DNA from: Actinoplanes siamensis
Lineage (GTDB): Bacteria > Actinomycetota > Actinomycetes > Mycobacteriales > Micromonosporaceae
DNA: 64,000 bases
Assembly (NCBI RefSeq): GCF_016862395.1
Contig: NZ_BOMW01000027.1
Span: 62,001-126,000 of the forward strand
Direction of reading: 5' to 3'
Under the pieces are notes generated by a model. It saw nothing but the letters and a program-made list of their open reading frames with translations, made no database searches and had not been told where the DNA came from. The first letter of the stretch is position 1. Every line of letters begins with the position of its first letter. The translations under genes were made by a program, and so were the position numbers. Positions 53,300 through 61,569 of the stretch are shown here, in pieces.

Positions 53300-53581
53300 T
53301 CAACGGCATCCGCCGCAGCCACCGCCGCAGCCGCCGCAGCCGCCGCAGCCGCCGCAGCCATGGCAGCCGTGGCAGCCATGGCAGCCACGGCACCCGATGC
53401 AACCGCGGCAGCCGTGGCAGCCGCCGCAGCCACCGCCGCCACCGCCGCAGCCACCGCCGCAGCCACCGGTGCCCAGCAGAGAAGCGCTGACCACTGTCGG
53501 CAGCTGCTCGGCGGTAAGGTCGTCCTCCAGCCAGAGGTCGAGTTCCTCGGAGACCTCGGGTCTGCTCAGTTCACTTTGCAT
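53300..53581 (-). CDS. TOMM/LAP precursor peptide with Cys-every-third-residue core
   Basis: 93 aa. Residues 1-40 are an acidic leader (SEELDLWLEDDLTAEQLP) ending in Gly-Gly. The core, residues 41-93, holds 16 Cys at 41, 45, 52, then every third residue 52-85, then 89 and 92. The other core residues are Gly, His, Arg and one Ile, with no Ser or Thr. This is a substrate for Cys-to-thiazole chemistry, akin to microcin B17 and heterocycloanthracin-type precursors. AAGGAG lies nine bases before ATG 53579-53581. Flanked by the SagB gene (116-bp gap) and the M50 gene, same strand as all maturation enzymes. Confidence 0.88.
   Translation of the reverse strand: MQSELSRPEVSEELDLWLEDDLTAEQLPTVVSASLLGTGGCGGGCGGGGGGCGGCHGCRGCIGCRGCHGCHGCHGCGGCGGCGGCGGGCGGCR
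53303..53461 (-). repeat. Cys-x-Gly coding repeat of the precursor core
   Basis: A near-perfect array of nine-base units coding Cys-X-Gly (X = Gly, His, Arg or Ile), about 12 units long. Such DNA is prone to slippage, so the number of rings may vary between strains. Confidence 0.8.
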
Positions 53582-53697
53582 GCGACTCAGCTCCTTCGAT
53601 GTGTCGTTCCATGCGGTTCGCCGTCCGGCCAGCAGGCCGTCCGACCGGGGGCCCGACGGCTCGCGAGCGAGCGTGGACCCCAGACTGTGTTCCGGTG

Positions 53698-54432
53698 CTA
53701 CGCCGGCGCACCCGTCGCCGGTTGCCCGGCGGCGAACGCGATCAGCGCGGCCCGGTGGTATCCGTCGGCTCCCGCCCGCTCGCGCAGCACGTGCGGCAGC
53801 AGACCGGCGAAGACGGTGCCGCCGAGGTGCAGGCGCAGCGCGGCCAGCCACGCGGCGTTGCCGGCCGCGCCGGCGCGGGCCAGCAGCAGCCGGTGGCCGT
53901 GGCTGCCGTGCCGGTCGAGCGCGCCGGCCAGGTTTCCGGTGATCAGGATGAGCGCGGGCGCCCAGGCGAACTCGCGCTGCAGGACCAGCTCCTCGGCCGC
54001 CGCGCCGTCCGGCAGACCGGCCACCCGGCACAGTGCCGCCTTCTCCGGCAGATAGCGGTAGAGCCCCGTGCCGAGGCCGGTTACCCGCCACGCCGCGCAA
54101 TAAAGCTCCAGGTCCACACCGGCGGCCCGCTCCTGCGGCCAGGATTGCGCGTCCATCCGCTCGGCGGCGTCGAGCATCGCGGCGAGTTCCGCGCCGGTGA
54201 GCGCGGCCGGCGTGAAGTAGTGGACCGACACGCGGTCGAGGAGCACGTCCGGCAGGCCGGCGCGTGGGGCGGCCGGCTCCGGCAGCGCGACGAGGTTCGA
54301 CCGGTCCGGCGGGATCCGCAGGAAGTCCGGCACCGGAGACAGCGGGCGCCGTGCCGACACGGCGTCCAGCCGGGTGTCCGCCAGCAGTTCCATCAGCAGC
54401 TCGGAGCGGTCCTCGTCGACGGGCGTGGTCAT
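53698..54432 (-). CDS. SagB-like dehydrogenase (nitroreductase fold)
   Basis: 244 aa. Begins with a 60-residue lead-in, then the SagB/ThcOx-type FMN segment RVSVHYFTPAALTGAELAAMLDAAERM and TGLGTGLYRYLPEKAALCRVAG. AFAAGQ closes the fold. SagB dehydrogenases oxidise azolines to azoles with FMN. ATG overlaps the stop of the preceding fusion gene (ATGA), so it is coupled. The precursor follows. With the E1-SagB fusion it makes a second dehydrogenase-type protein, possibly a heterodimer partner. Confidence 0.8.
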   Translation of the reverse strand: MTTPVDEDRSELLMELLADTRLDAVSARRPLSPVPDFLRIPPDRSNLVALPEPAAPRAGLPDVLLDRVSVHYFTPAALTGAELAAMLDAAERMDAQSWPQERAAGVDLELYCAAWRVTGLGTGLYRYLPEKAALCRVAGLPDGAAAEELVLQREFAWAPALILITGNLAGALDRHGSHGHRLLLARAGAAGNAAWLAALRLHLGGTVFAGLLPHVLRERAGADGYHRAALIAFAAGQPATGAPA

Positions 54433-56057
54433 CGTTCCTCCTTGAGCGCCACCACCGCGGTCACCGGCTCGGCGGTCGGATCGATGCGCAGGGCGGCGGC
54501 GATCGCCGCGTCGTCCCACCGGTCGGCGAAGCGTGCCGCCAGCCGGTACTCGGCGGCGAGCGCGGACAGCTGGGCGAGCGCCACCCCGGCGTCCAGGCAG
54601 AGGATCCGGTAGGCGAAGTCGTGGTACTTGGCGGCCACCACGCCGAGCGCGCCGGTGAACACCAGCAGGGCCGCGGGCCGGTCCGTCTCCAGGGCCGGGC
54701 AGATCCCGGCCGACACACCGCGGATCCGGCCCAGGCTGTGGTCGCCGCGCTGGTAGAAGTACCAGGCCGGGTCCAGGGTGGGCACGTCCAGGGCGAGCAG
54801 GTACACCTGCACCGAACCGAGATTCCCGCCGGTCGCCGCCCACCGGCTGATCTGGCCGGGCCGGCCGCGCTCGCCGAGGTCACGCAGCCCGGCGGTGTGG
54901 CGCAGCAGCGCGGACAGGTGCCGCAGCGGCCCGCCGTCCAGCGGGATCCGCGGGGCGGCCTGGTACTCCTTGTTGTACCGCTGCAGGGCGTGGTTCGCCG
55001 GACGGAAGTGCGCCTGGTGGTCCTTCGGGTGTAGCCACTCGCGCGGCGGGAACGCCACCGCCTGCTCGTAGCGGTGCGCCACCGGCGGGCGGTCCAGCTC
55101 GGCCCGCGGGTCGGCGGGCAGGCAGACGGGGCAGCCCGGCCGGCGGTACGCGGCCACCGCCCGCTGCGCCCATCCCGCCAGGTCCAGGACGGTGCAGACG
55201 CTCATCGACGGAACCTGGCCGACCCGGGACAGCAGGTGTACGACCTCGGTCGCCACCAGCGCCGCCCAGATCGCGGCGCGTACCGGCGACGGCACGCCGG
55301 CCGGGGTGGCCCGGTTCCGCGAGAAGCAGTCGTGGCAGCAGGTGTACCGGGCGTCGAACAGCGGCCCGATCTCTGCGGTGTCCGCGCCGGCCGCGGCGCG
55401 CAGCCAGCTGATCCCGGCCTTGCGGCAGGCCTCGTCCACCTCGGCCATCGCCGCGGCGTCGCCGTCGTCGACGGCGACCACCAGGTCACCGGCTCCGGCC
55501 GGCCAGGCGCCGGCCTCCGCGTCGACACCGGCCCGGGTCAGCTCGGCGCGCAACAGACCGGCCAGCCTTTCCGGCCCACTGATCAGCACCCGGGCGCGGG
55601 CCAGCCGCTCGCACGCCTCGTCCCGGCTGCGGTTGACCCGGGTGGTGTCCAGGTTCCGGCCGAGGTAGCCGGCCACCTCGGGCGGGATCACCTCGACGAC
55701 GTCGCCGGCCGGGCCGTCCTGCAGCAGCCCGCTGGCATACAGCAGGGTCACGCAGGCACTCAGATCGGATTCGGACACTCCGGGGAACGCCGCGGCCAGT
55801 TCGGCGACCGTGCGGGTGCCGTCGAGCTCGGGCAGCAGCCGCGGGACGAGCCGGACCGCGGCCCGGCCGCGCAGCACGGTCTGCCGGTTGCCGGTGCCGG
55901 CGAACGCGAGGCCGTCGACCAGCGGCACCTGCACCAGGCCCGGGATCAGGCACGGCCGGACCGGGACGGTGAACTGCGGATCACTGGAGGCCACTTCCGC
56001 CATGGTGGCCGCGGTCAGCCGGCCCTCGTCGCGGGTGGCCTCCTCGGTCGGGATCAT
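54429..56057 (-). CDS. E1-like leader-binding protein fused to a SagB-type dehydrogenase
   Basis: 542 aa. Residues ~30-115 form a PqqD-like recognition domain (LVQVPLVDGLAFAGTGNRQTVLRG … VTLLYASGLLQDG). An E1/ThiF-like domain continues to ~320 with zinc Cys pairs C241-x2-C244 and C309-x2-C312. From ~345 on, a nitroreductase/SagB half (RYNKEYQAAPR, RWAATGGNLGSVQVYLLALDV, VFTGALGVVAAKYHDFAYRILCLDAG). It thus joins leader capture and azoline oxidation in one chain. ATG 56055-56057 overlaps the stop of the upstream gene (ATGA). Confidence 0.8.
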   Translation of the reverse strand: MIPTEEATRDEGRLTAATMAEVASSDPQFTVPVRPCLIPGLVQVPLVDGLAFAGTGNRQTVLRGRAAVRLVPRLLPELDGTRTVAELAAAFPGVSESDLSACVTLLYASGLLQDGPAGDVVEVIPPEVAGYLGRNLDTTRVNRSRDEACERLARARVLISGPERLAGLLRAELTRAGVDAEAGAWPAGAGDLVVAVDDGDAAAMAEVDEACRKAGISWLRAAAGADTAEIGPLFDARYTCCHDCFSRNRATPAGVPSPVRAAIWAALVATEVVHLLSRVGQVPSMSVCTVLDLAGWAQRAVAAYRRPGCPVCLPADPRAELDRPPVAHRYEQAVAFPPREWLHPKDHQAHFRPANHALQRYNKEYQAAPRIPLDGGPLRHLSALLRHTAGLRDLGERGRPGQISRWAATGGNLGSVQVYLLALDVPTLDPAWYFYQRGDHSLGRIRGVSAGICPALETDRPAALLVFTGALGVVAAKYHDFAYRILCLDAGVALAQLSALAAEYRLAARFADRWDDAAIAAALRIDPTAEPVTAVVALKEER

Positions 56058-56707
56058 CGCCACACCCCCTGCAGCATCTCGGGCAGCCGTTCGTACGACC
56101 GCGTCGTCTCGTCGCGTCCCAGCCCGCACCGCGGGCAGCCGTGCACGCCGACCACCCGGCCGGTCCGCACCTGCTGGGTCGCCACCTCGATCTGCCGCAC
56201 CCGCCCGGCCTCGGCGGCCGCGTCCTCGCGGATCCGGCCCACCACCTCCGCCGCGGCGGCCGCGGCGAGCAGGGCGGTCGACGGCAGGTAGCCGCCCGGT
56301 CCGGCCTCGGGGTGCGCGTCGTAGTACTCGTCGAGCGCGGCGCGGATCACCCGGGCGTCATCGTGCTGCATGATTCGGCGGCGGTAGCAGCCGAGGCACG
56401 CGCCGGCGCCGGGCACCACCACCGGGCCGATCTCCAGCTGCGGATGGTCCAGGGTCACCGGCAGCCACGGCTGCCCGGTGCGGAACGCCTCCTCGTCGAA
56501 CTCGCGTTCCAGCTCGGGCACCCGCCGCCAGGACGCGAGCAGGTGCAGGTGAGGGCCGGGCGGGGGTGGCGCGGCGCGCGGCCGGACGAAGGCGGCGCCG
56601 ACGACCTCGGCGTCGTGGCACAGGTCGCCCAGCCGCTCGGCGACCGCGTACCCGAACGGGCCGACCGGCGTGATGATCAGGTGATGCATGCTGGCTCCCG
56701 GTGACAT
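56054..56707 (-). CDS. TOMM cyclodehydratase partner, zinc-site E1-like protein
   Basis: 217 aa with Zn Cys pairs C104-x2-C107 (ACLGCYRRR) and C191-x2-C194 (GCPRCG) as in Ocin-ThiF-like F proteins that present the leader to YcaO. It lacks an N-terminal recognition domain, which the fusion protein downstream has. The first ATG overlaps the ycaO stop (TGATG); an alternative ATG at 56689 has GGGAG upstream. Probably works as a complex with YcaO. Confidence 0.75.
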   Translation of the reverse strand: MSPGASMHHLIITPVGPFGYAVAERLGDLCHDAEVVGAAFVRPRAAPPPPGPHLHLLASWRRVPELEREFDEEAFRTGQPWLPVTLDHPQLEIGPVVVPGAGACLGCYRRRIMQHDDARVIRAALDEYYDAHPEAGPGGYLPSTALLAAAAAAEVVGRIREDAAAEAGRVRQIEVATQQVRTGRVVGVHGCPRCGLGRDETTRSYERLPEMLQGVWR

Positions 56708-58044
56708 CAGGCGAACGGCTGCGGCCAGGCGTTGAGTTCGGTCTCCGGCCGGCTCGGATATCCCATCCGGACCGGCGCCTGGTAGAGGCGGGGCGAGCCG
56801 AGGTAGCGCGAGCGGTAGCTGAACGAGAGCGGCAGCAGCCCGGGGACGACCGCGCGGACCACAGTCATCCCGGCGCGCAGCGCCTCGTCCGGGGTCAGAT
56901 CGACCAGGTACGAATCCATCCCCCGCTCGTCCAGCCGGGACAGCACCACGCGCAGGTCCTCGGCCGGGTCGCCGGTGGCGAGCACGGGCAGGTCGGAGAG
57001 CCGGCGCCGGGCCGGGCCGGCGAGCAGGAAGTCGAACGCGGCAGCGTGCTCGGGGCGGGCCAGGTAGGCCGCGCCGTCGGACACCCCGGTGAAGTCGCGC
57101 ACGTCGTCGGCGAGCGGCTCGTAGCCCTGCAGCGCGATCCGCACCGACACCGTCTCGGCGATCGCCTTCACGGCGGCGGCCTGCGGGTCCAGCCCGGTGG
57201 CGCAGGAGACGACGGTCCGCAACCGGGGGTGGTGCGGGGCCACCGAGACGCCGTACACGGTGGGGATCCCGAGGTCTGTGGTCCCGTCGAAGAGGTGGAT
57301 CGCGACGTCCCGGCCGCCGTACAGGTCAAGGTAGCGCTGCAGGTCCGGCCCGACGGTGTCGAGTTCGAGCCGTGGCAGGGGAAGCTGCTGCAGCCAGGTC
57401 AGGCTGATCGCGTCGCGTTCGATCACCTCGCACAGGGCGCCGCAGATCGCGCGGACGGGATCCGGGTGCGCGGCGGCACCGGTCGAGATGGGGTTGGCGA
57501 CGCGCTCCGCCCCGTGTGCCGGGAAATGCATATACACCAGCACCGCGGGAACCCAGGCGGGCTCCCGGGTACGCAGGTTCAGGCCGCGTATCCACCGCAT
57601 CCGAACGGATTTGTCGGGCCGGGCCACCGGGCAGTGCGGATCGGACAGCTCGGTGGGCGAGCAGCGCGGCAGCGTGTCCAGGTCGAGCGCCTCGGCGCCG
57701 AGCTCGTCGGCGGTGGCCCAGCGCAGCTGTCTCTCGTCGTAGAGGCAGTTCGCGTAGCGTTCCAGAGCCTCGGCGGTCGCGACCATCTCGGCGCGCTCCG
57801 GATCCACCCCGGTGCCGGCGCCGTCCAGCGAGCCGAGGCAGTCCGGGCCGCAGAGGTTGGCCAGCACCGCCGACACGTCGCCGAGGTCGGCGGAGGAGAC
57901 CTGCAGCGGGGGGTTGGACGGTTCGACAGCCAGCTGCGTAACGTTCGTGATCAGGCCGCCGAGCGGCGAGACCAGATCCTGCAGACCCGCGGATCCGGCC
58001 GTCGCCGGTCTCCGCCGCGCCGCCTCTGCGGCAACCGCACTCAT
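56707..58044 (-). CDS. YcaO cyclodehydratase
   Basis: 445 aa. ATP/Mg motifs of YcaO proteins: TAEALERY (~90), ALCEVIERDAISL (~205) and KAIAETVSVR (~290). The C-terminus ends WPQPFA, where azoline-forming YcaOs usually end PxPxP, so the last Pro is Ala. It activates backbone amides with ATP to close Cys side chains into thiazolines. Expected to be the first gene of the operon; ATG 58042-58044 follows GGAAGGG. Stop and the next ATG overlap. Confidence 0.88.
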   Translation of the reverse strand: MSAVAAEAARRRPATAGSAGLQDLVSPLGGLITNVTQLAVEPSNPPLQVSSADLGDVSAVLANLCGPDCLGSLDGAGTGVDPERAEMVATAEALERYANCLYDERQLRWATADELGAEALDLDTLPRCSPTELSDPHCPVARPDKSVRMRWIRGLNLRTREPAWVPAVLVYMHFPAHGAERVANPISTGAAAHPDPVRAICGALCEVIERDAISLTWLQQLPLPRLELDTVGPDLQRYLDLYGGRDVAIHLFDGTTDLGIPTVYGVSVAPHHPRLRTVVSCATGLDPQAAAVKAIAETVSVRIALQGYEPLADDVRDFTGVSDGAAYLARPEHAAAFDFLLAGPARRRLSDLPVLATGDPAEDLRVVLSRLDERGMDSYLVDLTPDEALRAGMTVVRAVVPGLLPLSFSYRSRYLGSPRLYQAPVRMGYPSRPETELNAWPQPFA

Positions 58045-58263
58045 CTCGTGTGCCCTTCCGATCCAAAGCCGTGGCGCCGTCCGGGAGGTTCGGCGCGTTC
58101 ATAACTCTGGTCCGAAAAAGGCCGCTTCGCTGGGGTTTACCGAAATTGCTCTCCGGGTAATTGAATTGCGCTTCTTGTAAGGACGTAGGAACAGTAACCC
58201 ACTGATTGTCCGATCGTTTCCGCCGGACCCGCCAGGTTCTTTTTCCTAGTACCGCGGTAGGTA
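58045..58263 (-). promoter_or_regulatory. AT-richer promoter region of the TOMM operon
   Basis: 219 bp between the CDF gene end and ycaO, clearly AT-richer than the surroundings (58100-58250). A 10-bp palindrome TACCGCGGTA lies at 58250-58259. No strong -10/-35 pair can be called. Confidence 0.35.
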
Positions 58264-59223
58264 TTACGCTCCGTTGTTTCCCTCCAGGGTGACAGTCACC
58301 TGGGTGATCGTTTTGTCACTCAGAAGTGAATGCCGCAACCGGGTGACCCGATCCACCAGATCGCCCTCGCCCTTCGGCGTCACCCACAAGTTCACGAGCA
58401 ACTGCGACGGGCCGACCCAGACTCCGTGCAGATCGCGGATCCGCGCGATCCAGTCCTCGTTCTCCACCTGCTCGCGGATCGGGCCGAGCACGTCGGCCGG
58501 CGCGGACTCGTCCAGCAGCAGTGCCTTCGAGCGGCGGGCCAGCAGGAACGCCACAGCGATCAGCAGCAGCCCGATCGTCGTGCTGCCCACCGCGTCCCAG
58601 CCGGCCCAGCCGGTCACGGCGTGCAGCACCAGCGCCGCGAGCGCCACCGCGAGGCCGATCAGCGCCGCGCTGTCCTCCAGGAAGACGGTGACGGCGCTCG
58701 GGTCGGAGGCGTGCCGCAGGTGGTGCCGCATCGACCGGTTCTGCTCCCGCGCCTCGTCGCGCAGCTGCTTGTGCGCGGTGTACCAGGAGTAGCTCTCGAA
58801 TCCGGCGGCCACCACGAGCACCCCGACACCGACCCAGAGGGACTCCACCGGCTCCGGCGCCAGCAGGCTGCGCACACCCTCCCCGATCGACAGCACCCCG
58901 CCGACCAGGAAGATCCCGAGGGCCGCCAGGAACGTCCAGAAGTACCGCTCCTGGCCGTAGCCGAACGGGTGCCGCTCGTCGGGGCTCTTGCGCGACTTGC
59001 GCAGGCCGACGAGCAGCAGCACCTCGTTACCGGTGTCCGCGACCGAGTGCGCGGCCTCCGCCCACATCGACGCGGATCCGGTCAGGAACCCGGCCACGAT
59101 CTTGGCGATCGCGATGGCGAGGTTGGCCGCCACCGCCACGATCACCGTCCAGGTGCTGCCCTTTTCGTCGTCCGGCCCGGACTCTTCGATACGGCCTTCG
59201 ATCACGCTCGTGCTGTTGTCCAC
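58264..59223 (-). CDS. Cation diffusion facilitator (CDF) transporter
   Basis: 319 aa. Six membrane helices with the metal motifs HSVADTGNE (TM2) and LEDSAALIG (TM5); the C-terminal cytoplasmic domain ends TITQVTVTLEG. Exports Zn2+, Fe2+ or similar in exchange for H+. GTG start 59221-59223. Same strand and upstream of ycaO but separated by 219 bp, so probably an independent gene. Confidence 0.88.
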   Translation of the reverse strand: MDNSTSVIEGRIEESGPDDEKGSTWTVIVAVAANLAIAIAKIVAGFLTGSASMWAEAAHSVADTGNEVLLLVGLRKSRKSPDERHPFGYGQERYFWTFLAALGIFLVGGVLSIGEGVRSLLAPEPVESLWVGVGVLVVAAGFESYSWYTAHKQLRDEAREQNRSMRHHLRHASDPSAVTVFLEDSAALIGLAVALAALVLHAVTGWAGWDAVGSTTIGLLLIAVAFLLARRSKALLLDESAPADVLGPIREQVENEDWIARIRDLHGVWVGPSQLLVNLWVTPKGEGDLVDRVTRLRHSLLSDKTITQVTVTLEGNNGA

Positions 59224-59286
59224 GCAAGCGCACTACCCGGGTACCGTCTTCCCCGAACCATCGACAGTGATTTCTGGAGGCCCGTC

Positions 59287-59832
59287 GTGACCGTGCTCCC
59301 CGTCCGGACGGTTGGCGACCCGGTGCTGCGCCAGGTCGCCGCCCCGGTGACCGACTTCGACGCCGAGTTGGGCAGGCTCGTCGAGGATCTGGCCCAGACC
59401 CTGGCCCGGTCGCGCGGCGCCGGGCTGGCCGCGCCGCAGATCGGCGTCGGTCTACGGGTCTTCGCGATCAACCCGGACCTGCCCGGCAACGATCTGCGAC
59501 TCGACCACCTGGTCAACCCGGTCCTGGAGTTCCCCGACGAAGAGGAGCAGAGCGGGCCGGAGGGCTGCCTGTCCATCCCGGGGATCTACCTGGACACCAG
59601 GCGCCGGATGAACGTGCTGGCCAAGGGCTACACGAAGAAGGGCGACCCGGTGCAGGTGGTCGGCGCGGGCATCCTGGCCCGCTGCATGCAGCACGAGACC
59701 GACCACCTGGACGGCGTGCTGTTCATCGACCGGCAGGACACCGAGGGCCGGCAGCGGCTGCTGGACACGCTCCGGGAGGCGTCCTGGTTCGACGGCCTGC
59801 CGGCGCCCGAGGTCCGCGTCAGCCCGCACTGA
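59287..59832 (+). CDS. def: Peptide deformylase
   Basis: 181 aa with all three motifs: GAGLAAPQIGV, EGCLSIPG and HETDHLDG (metal His pair and catalytic Glu). Removes formyl from N-terminal Met. GTG start at 59287 has GGAGG six bases upstream. Confidence 0.95.
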   Translation: MTVLPVRTVGDPVLRQVAAPVTDFDAELGRLVEDLAQTLARSRGAGLAAPQIGVGLRVFAINPDLPGNDLRLDHLVNPVLEFPDEEEQSGPEGCLSIPGIYLDTRRRMNVLAKGYTKKGDPVQVVGAGILARCMQHETDHLDGVLFIDRQDTEGRQRLLDTLREASWFDGLPAPEVRVSPH

Positions 59833-60145
59833 CGCCCGGTTGCCGCCGATCACGCCGCCGAGGGCCGCGGCGCCCGAAGCGCGATGGGCACGCCGCGCCA
59901 CCCGGCCGGAACCGCCGGGGCGCGATCGCCGCGCCACCCCGCTCGGAACGGTCGCGGTCACGAAACCGCGGTCGCCCGGTCCGATGCCGTGAAACCCCCC
60001 GTGGAATTGACGGACGAATAGGCCGGATCCGCTGATTGTCCCAGCCAGGCCGGCCACCTGGACAGAAAAGGCCGGACGCGCCCGGCCCGCCTTTCGCCTC
60101 TGCTCTACTCGACCGGGTACGACCCGCGAACAGAAAGGCTGAGAG
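59833..60145. other. 313-bp intergenic region with small hairpins
   Basis: No gene seen. Short hairpins: CGCGGT/ACCGCG (59953-59970) and GGCCGG/CCGGCC (60070-60087). A TTGACG at about 60006 may be a -35 for the collagen-like gene, without a convincing -10. Confidence 0.4.
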
Positions 60146-60862
60146 ATGAACAAGGCAAAAGGCCTGATCGTTACGGCCGCCGGCGTCGTCTCCGGATTGG
60201 CCATGGGCGCCGGCCCCGTCCAGGCGGCCGAGAATCCGCCGCCCCGCGGCGATGACGCGGTCGGTTATTTCCCGCGCCGCAGCGACTGCCAATGGGCCGG
60301 AACCGCCGGAATAGCGCTCCGCCGATGGAGCGGTTTCGAATGCGAACGGGCATGGGGCGCATATCGCGGTCTCTGGGCACTCGACGTCTGGCGCGGCGGC
60401 TCCGGCGGTCCCGGTCGTCCCGGCGGTCCCGGCGGTCCGGGTGGTCCCGGCGGCCCCGGCGGTCCGGGCAACCCAGGGGGTCCCGGGGGTCCCGGCAACC
60501 CAGGGGGTCCCGGGGGTCCCGGCAACCCAGGCGGTCCCGGCGGTCCGGGCAACCCAGGCGGTCCCGGGGGTCCCGGCAACCCAGGCGGTCCCGGGGGTCC
60601 CGGCGGACCGGGCAACCCAGGCGGTCCGGGTGGACCCGGCCGGCCTGGAGGACCCGGCGGTCCGGGTGGACCCGGCCGTCCTGGCGGTCCGGGCGGTCCC
60701 GGGGGTCCCGGCCAGCCAGCCGCGGCAATGAGCCAGCCCGGTGTGATGGACAACCTGCCCGATACGATGAGCCGGCCCAGTTCGGCCAGCCGGCCCACCG
60801 ACGTCGACCTGCCCGGCCTGCCACATCCGCAGCACCCGCCGCGCGACTCAGCGCCGGCCTGA
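60146..60862 (+). CDS. Secreted collagen-like Gly-Gly-Pro repeat protein
   Basis: 238 aa. Signal peptide 1-27 (ending PVQA). An N-terminal globular part has Cys48 and Cys66, likely a disulfide, and is Trp-rich. Residues ~84-189 are Gly-x-Pro-type triplets (GGP, GNP, GRP) with a regular Asn about every nine residues. The tail is Pro/Ser/Ala-rich. True collagen uses Gly-Pro-x; here G-G-P dominates, which would favour a polyproline-II or polyglycine-II-like rod rather than a classical triple helix (inference). Possible surface or spore-coat fibre. ATG 60146 follows GAAAGG. Confidence 0.72.
   Translation: MNKAKGLIVTAAGVVSGLAMGAGPVQAAENPPPRGDDAVGYFPRRSDCQWAGTAGIALRRWSGFECERAWGAYRGLWALDVWRGGSGGPGRPGGPGGPGGPGGPGGPGNPGGPGGPGNPGGPGGPGNPGGPGGPGNPGGPGGPGNPGGPGGPGGPGNPGGPGGPGRPGGPGGPGGPGRPGGPGGPGGPGQPAAAMSQPGVMDNLPDTMSRPSSASRPTDVDLPGLPHPQHPPRDSAPA
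60395..60712 (+). repeat. GGPGGPGNP coding repeat
   Basis: About 12 units of 27 bases or partial units, coding GGP-GGP-G(N/R)P. The repeat makes long spurious reading frames on the other strand. Confidence 0.8.
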
Positions 60863-61459
60863 TCCAGCACCCGCCTCGGGGCCGGCGCCCGATGCCGGCC
60901 CCGAGGAGCCGGTGAGGCGTGGCGCGAGCATCTTCTCCGACACCGGGCCGGCGCCGATCCGCGCGATCAGGTCCCGGCTCCAGGCCACCAGGGCGGCGAC
61001 CGGGATGTCGTGCGGGGCGATTCCGTCGTACGCCGAGATCCGCTCCCCCGCCCTGGTCAGCAGCCGCACCGCACCCACCCGGTTGCCCCGCCGCAGGTGC
61101 GTCACGCCGACCGCGAGCTGCGCCAGGCCCTTCCACAGCTCCCGGTTGCCGTCGCCGCACGCCTTCCAGGCACCCTCGAGCACCTCGTGGGCGTGGAACG
61201 GCCGGCCCGCCGCGAGCAGCCGCTCGGCCTCGCGCAGCGCCTCTGCGGGCGGCAGCACGAGATCCTCCGGAGTGGTCGGGACACCTGTCATGCCGTGCGG
61301 CAACGGCCGCCCCAGACCGTCACGCGGCCGGGCGTTGCGGGCCCGTCCCGCCGTGTCCCGATCCCGCGGCACGTCGACCGGCGCGGGGCCGGGGAGAGCC
61401 GGTCCCGTACCGCAATCGCGGTCTTCGCCGTCGTCCGCGGATCCCACACCTCTTCGCAT
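60848..61459 (-). CDS. DUF309-family protein
   Basis: 203 aa. The segment [48 protein letters not shown] is the DUF309 signature. The first ~75 and last ~20 residues are low-complexity. Function unknown; the HE and W residues suggest a hydrolase-like site. ATG 61457-61459 follows GGAGG very closely, so a later start (GTG/ATG near 61290) is possible. The end overlaps the collagen-like gene's end by 15 bp. Confidence 0.72.
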   Translation of the reverse strand: MRRGVGSADDGEDRDCGTGPALPGPAPVDVPRDRDTAGRARNARPRDGLGRPLPHGMTGVPTTPEDLVLPPAEALREAERLLAAGRPFHAHEVLEGAWKACGDGNRELWKGLAQLAVGVTHLRRGNRVGAVRLLTRAGERISAYDGIAPHDIPVAALVAWSRDLIARIGAGPVSEKMLAPRLTGSSGPASGAGPEAGAGSGRR

Positions 61460-61532
61460 GCCTCCATTTTGCCGCCGGGTCCGAGGCCGCCGCGGCGGCG
61501 GCCTCGGACCCGCCGCGCGACGAGCGCCACAG

Positions 61533-61563
61533 TTGACCTCAAGCTCACTTGAGGTTTTACCGT
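61533..61563 (+). promoter_or_regulatory. SoxR-type promoter with SoxR box
   Basis: SoxR box CCTCAAGCTCACTTGAGG (61537-61554), close to the E. coli soxS operator. It lies in a promoter with -35 TTGACC (61533-61538) and -10 TACCGT (61558-61563), separated by 19 bp, the overlong spacing that MerR-family activators correct. The next codon GTG begins seven bases after the -10. Confidence 0.8.
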
Positions 61564-61569
61564 CTCCCG

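Noticed and set aside
58135..58160. GTTT-N16-GGGTAA sigma-B-like sequence on the plus strand
   Set aside because: It points away from ycaO and toward no plus-strand gene; likely chance.
60395..60712. CRISPR-like or tandem repeat array
   Set aside because: The repeats are in-frame GGP codons without unique spacers.
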